Assembly (NCBI RefSeq): GCF_013370205.1
Contig: NZ_JABWGV010000003.1
Span: 62,001-126,000 of the forward strand
Source: Qipengyuania atrilutea
GTDB lineage: Bacteria; Pseudomonadota; Alphaproteobacteria; Sphingomonadales; Sphingomonadaceae
Length of the DNA: 64,000 nt
Reading direction: 5' to 3'
Shown here: positions 34,377-43,401 of the stretch, in pieces
How positions within the stretch are numbered: the stretch's first letter is position 1
Layout of the letters: each line of letters starts with the position of its first letter
Made by a program: the position numbers and the translations under genes
The notes under the pieces: model-generated
Told to the model about the DNA's origin: nothing
The model's database searches: none
What the model saw: only the letters and a program-made list of their open reading frames with translations

Positions 34377-34742
34377 TCATTCAGGGATTTCGCCGCGAAG
34401 TAAACGAATTCGCTTGAGTGTCTTCTCAAGCGCATATTCTACGGCCGCGAGGTCGAGCGTAAGCGCTAGTGAAGGGTGCCCGGTCAGTTTGAGAATTACC
34501 GCCATGATCGGTTCGGATTGCGTTGCCATCTCAAGCAGATGCAGACTGCTGGGACTTGTCTGGCCATTGATCCAGGAGCGCGCGGTGTGATCGCTGACAT
34601 GCGTCCAGCGCATGACAGTTTTCGCCGCTTGGCGCGATCCCCCCAATTGCGATCGAAGCGCAGTTCCGATCATTCCGGCGATGAGCGTATCCGACAATTC
34701 GATCGCACTGCCAGGAAATTTGCTTCCGCTTTTAGGAGCCAT
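34377..34742 (-). CDS. Small HTH-like protein, island gene
   Basis: Protein of 121 residues. The central part SRQAAKTVMRWTHVSDHTARSW looks like a helix-turn-helix (AAKTV, turn, DHTARSWING) of the kind found in small transposon and phage regulators, followed by a helix SSLHLLEMA. No close family is recognised. It is divergent from the serine recombinase gene with 65 bases between starts, which would place it as a possible regulator of that operon. Function not established. Confidence 0.55.
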   Translation of the reverse strand: MAPKSGSKFPGSAIELSDTLIAGMIGTALRSQLGGSRQAAKTVMRWTHVSDHTARSWINGQTSPSSLHLLEMATQSEPIMAVILKLTGHPSLALTLDLAAVEYALEKTLKRIRLLRGEIPE

Positions 34743-34807
34743 TTTTTTCTTTCTCCTCGTGTACCCCGAAAATTCGAGGCGGACTTGCTTTATTCGCGAG
34801 GAGTCGC

Positions 34808-36376
34808 ATGATTATTCGGTGGACAGAAGACGATCCGAAGGAACATCCGCCGACGAAAGTCAGGGCGGCCCAGTACGTGCGCATGTCGACCGAACATCAG
34901 CAGTATTCGACCGACAACCAGTCATCCGCGATTGCAGTTTATGCTGAGAAGCGCGGATTTGAGATCGTCCGAACGTATGCGGACGAGGGAAAGAGCGGAC
35001 TTAATATTGGCGGTCGACCCGCACTGAGGGCACTGCTTGAGGATGTCGAGAACGGTCGCTCTGACTTCGACGCACTTCTCGTCTATGACGTGAGCCGCTG
35101 GGGCCGCTTCCAAGATCCCGATGAAGCGGCGAGTTATGAACTTCGCCTCAGGCGTGCCGGCGTCCATGTGCATTATTGCGCGGAGCAGTTTGAGAACGAT
35201 GGCAGCATCGGCTCGTCGATCATCAAGACGGTCAAACGGGCGATGGCGGGCGAATACAGTCGCGAACTCTCAGTCAAGGTGTTTGCCGGCCAAGCCAATC
35301 TGATTCGCCTCGGATACCGTCAAGGCGGTGCAGCCGGCTTTGGCCTGCGCCGCTTGCTGGTTGACCAGAACGGCGAAGCGAAAGGAACGCTCGATCGCGG
35401 GGAGCACAAAAGCATTGCGACCGATCGGGTCATCCTCGTTCCGGGTCCGGAGGACGAGGTTGTAGTAGTGCGAGAGGTCTACCGCCGCTTCGTCGACAAA
35501 GGCGAAAGTGAAGCCCAAATCGCTCTGGATCTGAACGCCCGACGCATCCGCACCGATCTGGGACGGGCGTGGACGCGTGGCACCGTTCACCAGCTGCTGA
35601 TCAATGAGAAATATATCGGCAACAATGTCTGGGCGCGCACCTCCTTCAAACTGAAGGGCGAGCATATCGAGAATGCGCCCGAAGAATGGATTCGTGCAGA
35701 CGGAGCATTTGAGCCGATCGTCGAACAGGCGATGTTCGAGGCGGCGCAAGAAATGATTGCTAGGCGATCTGAAACCCTGTCCGACGAGCAGATGCTCGCA
35801 GCGCTGTCACAGATATTGGAGAAGAAAGGCTACCTTTCCGGTCTGATTATCGACGAAGTCGAAGCATGCCCGTCCAGCAGTTCGTATCGCACCCGGTTCG
35901 GAAGCCTTCTGCGGGCCTACACGCTCGTCGGGTTCGCGCCCGATCGCGATTATCGCTATCTCGAAATTAACCGGCGACTGCGCGCGATGCATCCGGATGT
36001 CTTAGCTTCGATAGTGACTGGCATCGAACAATTGGGTGGCGGTGTTTCGGTTGACGAGCAGACAGATCTGCTGCGGATCAACCGCGAGTTTACGGTCTCA
36101 GTCACGATCGCCCGCTGTTTTCAGACAGCAGCCGGAAGCAATCGCTGGAAGCTTCGCCTCGACGAAAAACTTCGTCCCGACATAACGATCGCGGTGCGGA
36201 TGGATCCAAGCAACGAGGTCGTTAAAGACTACTATCTGCTTCCTGCGCTCGATATGCGCGAGGCAACTCTGCGGCTCGCCGACTATAACGGGCTCTCGCT
36301 TGATGCCTATCGCTACGACACCCTCGATGTCTTTTACCGGTTAGCGGCACGCGTCCCATTAAGAGCGGCGGCATGA
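34808..36376 (+). CDS. Large serine recombinase
   Basis: Site-specific DNA recombinase of 522 residues. The resolvase catalytic domain (about 15-160) has AAQYVRMSTEHQQYSTDNQ with the nucleophile Ser27, YADEGKSG, and DVSRWGRFQD with the active-site arginine region. A recombinase domain follows (about 175-290, GAAGFGLRR, GTVHQLLINEKYIGN), then a long C-terminal part. The usual four-cysteine zinc ribbon of phage integrases is not evident. The stop overlaps the first ParB-like gene (ATGA), so the three genes form one operon. Likely moves or inverts part of this island. Confidence 0.9.
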   Translation: MIIRWTEDDPKEHPPTKVRAAQYVRMSTEHQQYSTDNQSSAIAVYAEKRGFEIVRTYADEGKSGLNIGGRPALRALLEDVENGRSDFDALLVYDVSRWGRFQDPDEAASYELRLRRAGVHVHYCAEQFENDGSIGSSIIKTVKRAMAGEYSRELSVKVFAGQANLIRLGYRQGGAAGFGLRRLLVDQNGEAKGTLDRGEHKSIATDRVILVPGPEDEVVVVREVYRRFVDKGESEAQIALDLNARRIRTDLGRAWTRGTVHQLLINEKYIGNNVWARTSFKLKGEHIENAPEEWIRADGAFEPIVEQAMFEAAQEMIARRSETLSDEQMLAALSQILEKKGYLSGLIIDEVEACPSSSSYRTRFGSLLRAYTLVGFAPDRDYRYLEINRRLRAMHPDVLASIVTGIEQLGGGVSVDEQTDLLRINREFTVSVTIARCFQTAAGSNRWKLRLDEKLRPDITIAVRMDPSNEVVKDYYLLPALDMREATLRLADYNGLSLDAYRYDTLDVFYRLAARVPLRAAA

Positions 36377-37269
36377 CTGGCGCACGGCCTGCACAGCGGA
36401 TCGAAATGATCCCGGTTGACCGCGTAAACGTCGTCAATCCGCGCGTGCGCAACAAGAAGGCGTTCCGAGACATCGTCGACAACATCGCCAAGATCGGCCT
36501 GAAGAAACCGATTACGGTCACGCGGCGGATAGAGGCTGGAGGTCCTTTCTACGATCTGGTCTGCGGTCAGGGTCGGCTCGAAGCCTTTCGCACGTTGGGG
36601 CAGGCCGAGGTACCGGCGCTGGTCGTGTCAGCCGATCCTGAGGACTGCCTGGTCGCTAGCCTCGTTGAGAACTGCGCGCGCCGCCAGCACCGCGCGATCG
36701 ATCTGCTGCAGGACATTCGCGGAATGCAAGAGCGCGGCTACTCGAATCCTGAGATTGCGCGCAAGACCGGCCTTTCGCTCGAATACGTTCATGGCGTGGC
36801 GCGCCTGATCGAGAAAGGCGAGCAGCGCTTGCTCCGCTCAGTAGAAAGCGGGACCATCCCCGTCAGCGTCGCGGTCGAGATCGCCGAAGCACCCGACCAC
36901 GATGTCCAAGCAGCCCTCTCCAAAGCCTACGAGAATGGCCAGCTGAAAGGGCGCCGCTTGCTAGCCGCGCGAAAGCTCATCGAAATGCGTCGGCGAAGAG
37001 GAAAAGGCCTTGGTAGTTCGGAGGACCGGTCGCGCGAACGCGTCTCCGCCGACACGCTCGTCAAGGCCTATCAGGAAGAAACCGAACGCAAACGCGCGCT
37101 CATTGCCCGCGCCGAAACGACGCAGAACCGGCTGATGTTGATAACCGAGGCGATGCGACGGCTCTCGGGGGATGAGGGATTTCTCGCTTTGTTGGAAGAT
37201 GAGGACCTCGCGACCATGCCCGAACGGCTCGCCGAACGCCTCAACCCGAATACGAGTGCAACGACATGA
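36373..37269 (+). CDS. ParB/Spo0J-like protein 1
   Basis: Protein of 298 residues with a ParB N-terminal CTPase-like domain (about 10-110; LVCGQGRLEAFRTLG and SLVENCARRQHRAIDL correspond to the GERR/C-box and ENxxR elements, here with altered residues) and a helix-turn-helix (about 120-170; GYSNPEIARKTGLSLEYV). A charged coiled C-terminus follows. No ParA partner is encoded. It starts inside the recombinase stop and ends inside the start of a second ParB-like gene, so all three are coupled. Role may be as a recombination accessory protein rather than in segregation. Confidence 0.85.
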   Translation: MTGARPAQRIEMIPVDRVNVVNPRVRNKKAFRDIVDNIAKIGLKKPITVTRRIEAGGPFYDLVCGQGRLEAFRTLGQAEVPALVVSADPEDCLVASLVENCARRQHRAIDLLQDIRGMQERGYSNPEIARKTGLSLEYVHGVARLIEKGEQRLLRSVESGTIPVSVAVEIAEAPDHDVQAALSKAYENGQLKGRRLLAARKLIEMRRRRGKGLGSSEDRSRERVSADTLVKAYQEETERKRALIARAETTQNRLMLITEAMRRLSGDEGFLALLEDEDLATMPERLAERLNPNTSATT

Positions 37270-38156
37270 GTTCGAGGAAGCCGATCGTTCTGCCCGACGG
37301 GTTCGAGCATACGACGCTGCGTGTTCCGATCGCCGAGATCATGCCGCTGCGCGAAGTCCCCAACTCGGTACGCAAATCTGTGAAGTATGGGCAGATCGCA
37401 GCCTCAATTACCGAAGTCGGGATCATCGAACCGCCGGTCGTGGTGCCCGACCGGCAGAGATCGTCACGCTATCATCTACTCGATGGCCATCTCCGGCTCG
37501 CCATCCTGCTCGAGCGCGGCGACACCGAAGTGGTCTGTCTAATTGCGCTCGAAGACGAAGCGTTCACTTACAATCGACGCGTCAGCCGCATCGCGATCAT
37601 TCAGGAGCATCGGATGATACTCAACGCGGTGAAGAAAGGTGTGTCGGAAGAACGGCTTGCCCGAGCGCTCAATGTCAATATCGCCAACATCCGCGCTAAA
37701 CGGAACTTGCTTACCGGCATCTGTCCTGAAGCCGTTGACCTGCTGCGCGATAAGCATGTGCCGCTCAATGCGTTCACAGAACTGCGTAAAATGAAGCCGA
37801 TGCGTCAGATCGCCGCCGCCGAGATAATGGTTGCGATGAACCGCTACTCGACCGGCTATGTCAAATCGATCGTGGCAGCGACACCCGAAGATGAGTTGGT
37901 CGAGAAGAAGCAGCGAGCCGTACGTGGTCTTACAGAAGCGCAGATCGAATTGATGAGCCGCGAGTCAGCGCGGCTAGACCGAGAATTTAAGCTAATTGAA
38001 CAGAGCTACGGTGCCGATCATCTCGATCTGGTTTTGGCGACAGCCTACCTCGGAAGCTTGCTGAGCAGCGCTCCCGTCGTCCGCTATCTCGCGCAACATC
38101 ATCCGCAGCTGCTGACCGAATTCCAGAAGCTTACCGAACTACAGCAGGCGGCGTAA
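37266..38156 (+). CDS. ParB/RepB-like protein 2
   Basis: Protein of 296 residues, related to plasmid RepB/ParB proteins. The N-terminal part has IEPPVVVPDRQRSSRYHLLDGHLRLAILLERG with DGHLRL in place of GERRxRA, and IIQEHRMI for the ENxQR element. A helix-turn-helix (SEERLARALNVNIANIRAKR) lies near residues 125-145. The C-terminal half resembles the RepB-specific domain. The two ParB-like proteins are clearly different from each other, so they may form a heteromeric complex. No ParA or replication gene accompanies them. Confidence 0.83.
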   Translation: MSSRKPIVLPDGFEHTTLRVPIAEIMPLREVPNSVRKSVKYGQIAASITEVGIIEPPVVVPDRQRSSRYHLLDGHLRLAILLERGDTEVVCLIALEDEAFTYNRRVSRIAIIQEHRMILNAVKKGVSEERLARALNVNIANIRAKRNLLTGICPEAVDLLRDKHVPLNAFTELRKMKPMRQIAAAEIMVAMNRYSTGYVKSIVAATPEDELVEKKQRAVRGLTEAQIELMSRESARLDREFKLIEQSYGADHLDLVLATAYLGSLLSSAPVVRYLAQHHPQLLTEFQKLTELQQAA

Positions 38157-38330
38157 CGGGGACCCGGACCCGATAAGCGCGGGGACCGCAGGAGAAGCCG
38201 CACTGTGAGGCGGATCGAGCGTGGTGGTGGGAATGGCGGCGAACCCGCACGGAGCCCGCCAAAAGTCCGATAGGGCTATAGGTAAGGTGTGCCGGGCATG
38301 CGGGCCCGGCACACATTAGTGGTTAAACCA
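38157..38330 (+). other. GC-rich, hairpin-dense region after the recombinase/ParB operon
   Basis: Non-coding on inspection. Several nested complementary segments are visible: CCCG/CGGG near 38170-38190, CCGC/GCGG near 38195-38212, TGGCGG with CCGCCA spanning about 38234-38265, ATAG/CTAT near 38272-38281 and the strong hairpin listed separately. It ends in an A/T-rich stretch. This could be a structured RNA, a recombinase or ParB binding region, or a long 3' untranslated region. Confidence 0.4.
38287..38314 (+). terminator. Perfect 11-bp hairpin, possible terminator
   Basis: GTGTGCCGGGC (38287-38297) pairs with GCCCGGCACAC (38304-38314) across a six-base loop. It lies 130 bases after the second ParB-like gene. 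There is no run of T after it (ATTAGTGG), so a factor-dependent terminator, RNA stem or protein binding site are all possible. Confidence 0.5.
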
Positions 38331-38944
38331 GTAATTGTCAGACGAACCCTGTGCGTTCGATCTAGGCTGATACGTGCAATTTTTCACTGGTACCTAAATC
38401 CATGCGCTTGCCGGCTTCGGGCAAAACGACAGTTGCTCAAAGTGGCAATCTCGACCGGATAACCTTCCAATTGAAGTTCATCGATCACCAGCGCACGGTA
38501 GAAATTCCACTCCAGCCCAATCTCGGCTTACCGATCAGCGATCGAGCCCGGCGCATGTCGAGCATCCTGTCGATAGCCGCTTGTGGATATCTCTTGAATG
38601 CATTCTGTGTCCAACTCGGCATAACTCCGACCGGTCTTCCGGTTAATTTCTGGAGCGATGCCGCTCCTTTTGCCACACACCGGGCATGGTAAATAGCATC
38701 ATTGACTAGATATCTTATCGATATTTGAATTGCACAGGAGAACTAACAGGATTTCGAACATTAAACAGGATAGCTTTGTAAATCCTTAACTAAAAACCAC
38801 CTCGTCTTGGTTTCAGAATTGCCTCGATCTCACGGGAAAACTGTTCGAAGTTGAACGCCTTCACTTGACAGTTCGTCTTCGAATCGATTCCACCGTGATC
38901 AATCGATCATAAATGCGGAAAAGCGTTCAGCGGTAAGGTTCGAC
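38331..38944. other. A/T-rich spacer, probable Tn7-like element end region
   Basis: About 610 bases without a convincing gene; a 96-codon frame at 38402-38692 is open, but its product resembles nothing and the opposite strand is also open. Near 38740-38771 two imperfect copies of GAAC..AACAGGAT occur with a 19-base period, the style of TnsB binding repeats. In Tn7-like elements one end lies shortly before tnsA, which fits this place, but no terminal repeat pair was found. Confidence 0.35.
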
Positions 38945-39181
38945 ATGAACAGTGAACAACAACACGAGCATCTGAAATGGTTGTTGCAAGTCCAGGGGAC
39001 TTCGCTGTCACAAATTGCTCGTTCGCTCGACGTTCGGCCAACAGCTGTAACTATGGTGTCGAAAGGACGCGGAAGATCGCGTCGAATTGAAGCGGCCATC
39101 GCCGAAGCTGCGGGCCTAACGCCCGCACAGCTCTGGCCACAGCATTACGCGCACTTAGAGGAGACACAAATGAGCGCATAG
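38945..39181 (+). CDS. Ner/Nlp-like small HTH regulator
   Basis: Protein of 78 residues resembling the Mu-phage Ner and Nlp proteins: HLKWLLQVQGTSLSQIARSLD, a recognition helix region RPTAVTMVSKG, and the closing GLTPAQLWPQHY, which matches the L-x-P-x-x-[IL]-W-P-x-R/H-Y ending of this family. Ner-type proteins repress transposition operons in Mu-like elements. Its position directly upstream of the tns operon (about 200 bases) suggests it controls tns transcription. The ATG is at 38945; the ribosome site is weak (GGTAAGG). Confidence 0.75.
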   Translation: MNSEQQHEHLKWLLQVQGTSLSQIARSLDVRPTAVTMVSKGRGRSRRIEAAIAEAAGLTPAQLWPQHYAHLEETQMSA

Positions 39182-39384
39182 GAAGCTTAGCATCTAAAAC
39201 GATGCGCGCCTTCCGGAAATGAAGGACCCCAGCGCTGCTCGAACAGCGACTGGGGCCATGCAAGATCCAGAGATCGAACGTTTCTGATTTCCTTCATTCC
39301 GCCAGGCTTGTCAAGGTTCGAGGGTTCCTCGGGCCATAGAAACTTGCGTCCATCGCAGACGAAGCGATGGCGAGAGGAAATCAG

Positions 39385-40170
39385 ATGAAGATCAAACAGA
39401 AATGCCCCGGCCGCAGCGACGTGGTTCAACCGACACTCGCACCCACCCCTTCTGGGATGTATCCGCCGCCCGCGCGCTACGTTCGCGAACCGAAGCCCGA
39501 CAAAGCAGACGTACGCATTGTCCGTGCGACCGACGGCGGCGCCTTGCGGACCTTCAATGGCGGCTTGGCCCACGAAAATGGCTGGCTCGCAAGCAAAAAG
39601 GCCGGGCGTCTCTTGCACTATGAAGGGATTGCACAGCGCGATTTTCTCGTGCGAGCCGAGGTGGAACCCGGTGTTGCGAATATGGCGTCCGAAGCGGTGC
39701 GTTTCGAGTTCATCGGACCGAATGGCAAGGAGATCTACACCGCCGATGTTGAACTGACTGCTCCCGATGGCACAATCACGATTGTCGAAATCAAACGTGA
39801 CAGGCGCGATCTTAGCGATCCCGCATATCGCGACAAGCTCGCCCGAGTGAAACAGATTTGTGATGAGCGGGGTATGCGTTTCAGGGTCATCTTCGAAGAC
39901 CAGATCTGGCTCAGCATCGTCCATCGTCGCAATGTGACCCACTTCGCCAGTAGGGCCTTCACAACCATCCGACCCGAACATCGCCATAGGTTTGAGAAGC
40001 ATTGCAGCAAAACGGACGGCTTTACAACCTTTGGTGACCTTGCCGATGCAATCGAGCCCGGCAACCGGCGCTACGCTGAAGCGATCGTCCAAGCTTTGAC
40101 CGTGGCAAGGAAGGTCGAAATCGATCTGTCTCGACCGTTGTTCGACACGACCGAAGTCACGCTTCACTAA
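39385..40170 (+). CDS. tnsA: TnsA-like transposon end-cleaving endonuclease
   Basis: Protein of 261 residues predicted to cut the 5' strands at transposon ends, so that movement is cut-and-paste. The PD-(D/E)xK residues appear in TnsA order: Glu in LLHYEGIAQRDFLV (residue 80 from this start), Asp in IYTADVEL (121) and Glu-x-Lys in IVEIKRD (135 and 137). The C-terminal part, DPAYRDKLARVKQICDERG followed by FRVIFEDQI, matches the heteromeric TnsA fold. ATG at 39385 has AGAGGA seven bases before it; ATG at 39367 is also in frame. TnsB begins 133 bases downstream. Confidence 0.85.
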   Translation: MKIKQKCPGRSDVVQPTLAPTPSGMYPPPARYVREPKPDKADVRIVRATDGGALRTFNGGLAHENGWLASKKAGRLLHYEGIAQRDFLVRAEVEPGVANMASEAVRFEFIGPNGKEIYTADVELTAPDGTITIVEIKRDRRDLSDPAYRDKLARVKQICDERGMRFRVIFEDQIWLSIVHRRNVTHFASRAFTTIRPEHRHRFEKHCSKTDGFTTFGDLADAIEPGNRRYAEAIVQALTVARKVEIDLSRPLFDTTEVTLH

Positions 40171-40303
40171 CACTGTCGGCAATTCAGGGCCCGATTGGCC
40201 TGCTGTGCAGCACCACAAAATCGATGTGCCTTTCGTGCGAGCGCCTTTGCTCGCGCTCGAACGACACGTGCTGAGCGCATCCCATCACACAGGAAATAGA
40301 CTT

Positions 40304-42481
40304 ATGACTTACAACAAATTTCAGCCTGGTACCGTTATCGAAATCAACGGCGCAGAGTACTTGCCTCACATGTATGCTGGCGAGCGACTGCTCCTGATCC
40401 ATAGGGTCAAGGGCATCCACTTTCAGTGCGAGCAACCTGATGGCTCGCTGGCCCTGCCGACCGATCAACAGTTTGATCAAATGTTGCTAGACGGAAGCGC
40501 CGCGATCCGGACGCCGCTCAGCGGCAACCAAATTCGCAACTTCAACGAGGAGTCAGAGTGGGCGCTTGGCGATGCCGTGGCACTCGATGCGACGGCATTG
40601 AAGCGTGCTGTGATCTGTGAACTGCTCGACAAGCACGGGATCAAGAACGGCAACAAAGCAATCGAAAAAGCGATGGATAAATACTGGACGCCGGATTTGA
40701 TAGAAAAGCATGGCCTCGCCCCAAGCCCCCGCACGATCCGAGGCTGGCGAGCATCTCGAGGCTATGTTGGCAATCGCCACCCACGTCACATGGTCTCATT
40801 GACTGGAAGGCAAATCGAAAAGGTCAGGAAAAACGATCTGAACAAGCAGGCGATGTGGTTATGCGTTCTGAACGGCCTCGACGAGGGGAGTTCGGTCGCC
40901 ACCATTCATGCCGATTATTCCGCTACGATCTGGCAAATCAACGAAGGTACTCATCCGTTCATCGAGATGCCAAGAAAGCCTCTGAAAGTACTTGATGAGC
41001 GGACCATTCGCCGTGCCTGTCACGCGCTGGAATCATCTGAAACACTCGCCCGGCGAATCGCAAAACAGGCAGCCGAGCAGGATTGGTTGGGGGCTGGCAA
41101 ACCGTTGACCGCTGATTTCGTCATGCAGCGGGTCATCATCGATCACACCTGGATCAATGTCCACGTCGTTTGTCCGAAACTGGAAATGGTGCTGGGCCGC
41201 CCCTGGCTGACGCTCGTTATTGACGTAAAAAGTCGCGCAATCGTTGGCTACGTTATTACTTTCACCGATCCGAGCATATGGACATTAGGAGAAGCGCTGC
41301 GACGGATGGCCCTTCCCAAGCGTCCGCCGCCACAAATGGTAAGCAGGTACGCAATCCTTGCCATGCTGCGCGGCAAGGCAGGTGAAGTGATTGTCGATAA
41401 TGCCAGCGAATTTCGTAGTCATGCGATGGAAGCTGCCGCACGTCACGCAGGATTTTCAGTACGATTCTGTCCGATCAAACGACCGCGGTATCGTGCGATC
41501 TGTGAGCGCGCCATCGATACGATGAATACGAAGCTGTGCAGTGACCTTCCCGGGCGTACGCTTACGATTCATGATGCCCGGCGCCTGGGGTACAATGCTG
41601 AGGACCATGCGCTCGTAACGCTCGACGAGCTTGAGGCTGTCGCGAACCAGATCGTAGCGGACTACAACACGTCGCCTCACGATGGGATTGGTGACCGACA
41701 ACCTGCGCTGGTATTCGAGAAAGACCTCAACAAATACGGCATTAACAATTTTGCCGATTTCGAAAGCTTCCGCCGCGACACCATGGACGTCGTGGAAGAC
41801 GCGCAGGTTTCCCCGTCAGGTGTGCGGGCATTCGGTCTGCGGTATCACAACATCGAAGCTGTCCCGGCTCTGCTGAATGATCTCGTACCAATGGAGCCGC
41901 GGCGGAAGCGTCGCGACGACGCTACAGCGACAGTCCATTTTCGTTACGACCACGCCGATATCAGCACCATCCATGTGTGGAATCGCAGAACCCGTAAGTA
42001 TGTCGAGTTGCAGTGTGCCGACGAGAACTACGCAGATGGCATGCCGATGTGGCTACACAAGAAGATCCAGGACGAAGCAAAAGCTGAGGGCGCGGCGTTC
42101 AACACTGAACAGGAACGCCTTTCCATGCGTGGGCGGCTTGTGCATGCCATTCGCGGTATATCGCCCAGGTCTCTCGCAGAGTCGCGTAAACGGGTCGCGC
42201 AACTGCTCGAAATTCCGCGGGTAAAGGAGATCACCGGGAACATCGTCGACCTGGCGAATACCAACCCACAGCCAATCAGCCTCGGCGATTTCATTTCTCA
42301 CGACCGTGCCGCGCTGACTTCCCTCGATCACGAAATTCTCTCCTCGCGGCCAACTCCCAAAAAAGGACGAGCGAAGACCGCTCTCGATGATCGCCGTGAG
42401 GAAACCGATCTCGCCCGAGAGCAGCTTCCACCACACGATCGAACTCGTAGGAACATCGCAGGCAAGGGAGGTTACGCATGA
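40304..42481 (+). CDS. tnsB: TnsB/TniA-like DDE transposase (Mu-type)
   Basis: Transposase of 725 residues with an rve/Mu-type integrase core. The catalytic triad is Asp280 (VIIDHTW), Asp365 (VIVDNASEF) and Glu401 (AICERAID); the last two are 35 residues apart, exactly D35E. N-terminal helices (residues 95-250) carry DNA-binding domains, and the Mu-transposase C-terminal barrel is near 560-625. It binds transposon ends and joins 3' ends to the target. ATG at 40304 follows AGGA at 40291; a longer frame from 40205 is not family-like. The stop overlaps tnsC as ATGA. Confidence 0.9.
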   Translation: MTYNKFQPGTVIEINGAEYLPHMYAGERLLLIHRVKGIHFQCEQPDGSLALPTDQQFDQMLLDGSAAIRTPLSGNQIRNFNEESEWALGDAVALDATALKRAVICELLDKHGIKNGNKAIEKAMDKYWTPDLIEKHGLAPSPRTIRGWRASRGYVGNRHPRHMVSLTGRQIEKVRKNDLNKQAMWLCVLNGLDEGSSVATIHADYSATIWQINEGTHPFIEMPRKPLKVLDERTIRRACHALESSETLARRIAKQAAEQDWLGAGKPLTADFVMQRVIIDHTWINVHVVCPKLEMVLGRPWLTLVIDVKSRAIVGYVITFTDPSIWTLGEALRRMALPKRPPPQMVSRYAILAMLRGKAGEVIVDNASEFRSHAMEAAARHAGFSVRFCPIKRPRYRAICERAIDTMNTKLCSDLPGRTLTIHDARRLGYNAEDHALVTLDELEAVANQIVADYNTSPHDGIGDRQPALVFEKDLNKYGINNFADFESFRRDTMDVVEDAQVSPSGVRAFGLRYHNIEAVPALLNDLVPMEPRRKRRDDATATVHFRYDHADISTIHVWNRRTRKYVELQCADENYADGMPMWLHKKIQDEAKAEGAAFNTEQERLSMRGRLVHAIRGISPRSLAESRKRVAQLLEIPRVKEITGNIVDLANTNPQPISLGDFISHDRAALTSLDHEILSSRPTPKKGRAKTALDDRREETDLAREQLPPHDRTRRNIAGKGGYA

Positions 42482-43401
42482 GCGCCCCTCTCACACCATC
42501 CGAACGGGCGCTACTCGTTGGCAAGGCGCAAGCAAAATTCAGTGCGATACGCGTTGATTTTCCGCCGCAGACCAGTGCCATGGCCATTCTGGACGAGCTG
42601 AGGATCGCAGCGCTCTATCGATCGCCTGGAGCGGCATGTGGGGCAGCCATGATCGTGGCTCCTCATGGAGCTGGTAAGTCCGAGGCCGTTAAAGGGCTCG
42701 ATCGGATCCTTCGAGGTAATGCAGCAGAAGGACAAATCCCGCTGCTTCATGTCGAGATAGATACCGCCGGAACGACCGACTCCGTGCCAACGTCCATCTT
42801 GCAAGCGCTTGGCGCCCCTAGGCCGGAAGCAGGGTCTGAGAAGACACGTTGGCCGCGCGCCCTCGCTGAAATCGAGCGAATGGGCGTTGAGCTGATCGTG
42901 TTCGATGAGTTTGATCGCGCTGCGAGGCGCCCGACCATGAGCGCTCCTATCGCAAATATTATTCGTCAAAAGATCATGGACGCGGGGGTGGCACCAGTGG
43001 CCTTCGTTGGATCGGAAAGGGCGAACAATGTTTTGGCCCAGGTTCCCCAGCTACGGGAGCGGATTACCGACAGCGTCGATCTTTCGCCGATGCGATGGAC
43101 GTTCAAGGGCGATCAAGAGCTGTTTCTGGCTTTCGTCAAAGATCTCGACCAAGCGATGGTCGAAACTGGCCTCGTCGATTGTGAGGCTGGTCTCTGCGAA
43201 GAATCTATCGCTTATCCCTTGTGGCAAGCCTCTGACGGAAGCTTACGACGGATCTGTAATATTGTTCAGCACGCAATGAGCACCGCCTTACGTGAGGATC
43301 GCAGTTTCGTAAGCCGCCAAGACCTCATGGAAGCTGTCGACGGATATGCGATCAGCAATGGATTTGGCTCTCATAATCCCTTCCATGGAGGGAACGCATA
43401 A
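42478..43401 (+). CDS. tnsC: TnsC/TniB-like AAA+ ATPase
   Basis: Target-selection ATPase of 307 residues. Walker A is APHGAGKS (61-68), Walker B LIVFDEFD (139-146), and SERANNVLAQVPQLRERI near 180 contains the sensor and arginine-finger region. Length and pattern suit the shorter TniB/TnsC forms. In Tn7-like systems it forms a filament on DNA marked by a TniQ/TnsD protein and activates TnsB. Start and stop overlap both neighbours (ATGA with tnsB, TAATG with tniQ), so tnsB-tnsC-tniQ are translationally coupled. Confidence 0.9.
   Translation: MSAPLTPSERALLVGKAQAKFSAIRVDFPPQTSAMAILDELRIAALYRSPGAACGAAMIVAPHGAGKSEAVKGLDRILRGNAAEGQIPLLHVEIDTAGTTDSVPTSILQALGAPRPEAGSEKTRWPRALAEIERMGVELIVFDEFDRAARRPTMSAPIANIIRQKIMDAGVAPVAFVGSERANNVLAQVPQLRERITDSVDLSPMRWTFKGDQELFLAFVKDLDQAMVETGLVDCEAGLCEESIAYPLWQASDGSLRRICNIVQHAMSTALREDRSFVSRQDLMEAVDGYAISNGFGSHNPFHGGNA

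Noticed and set aside
38335-38345. TTGTCAGACGA, a near match to the pentose-regulon motif
   Set aside because: It lies in the island, not next to a metabolic gene, and differs in the last three bases; probably chance.
38402-38692. 96-codon frame as a gene
   Set aside because: No recognisable protein features, no ribosome site, and the opposite strand is equally open.
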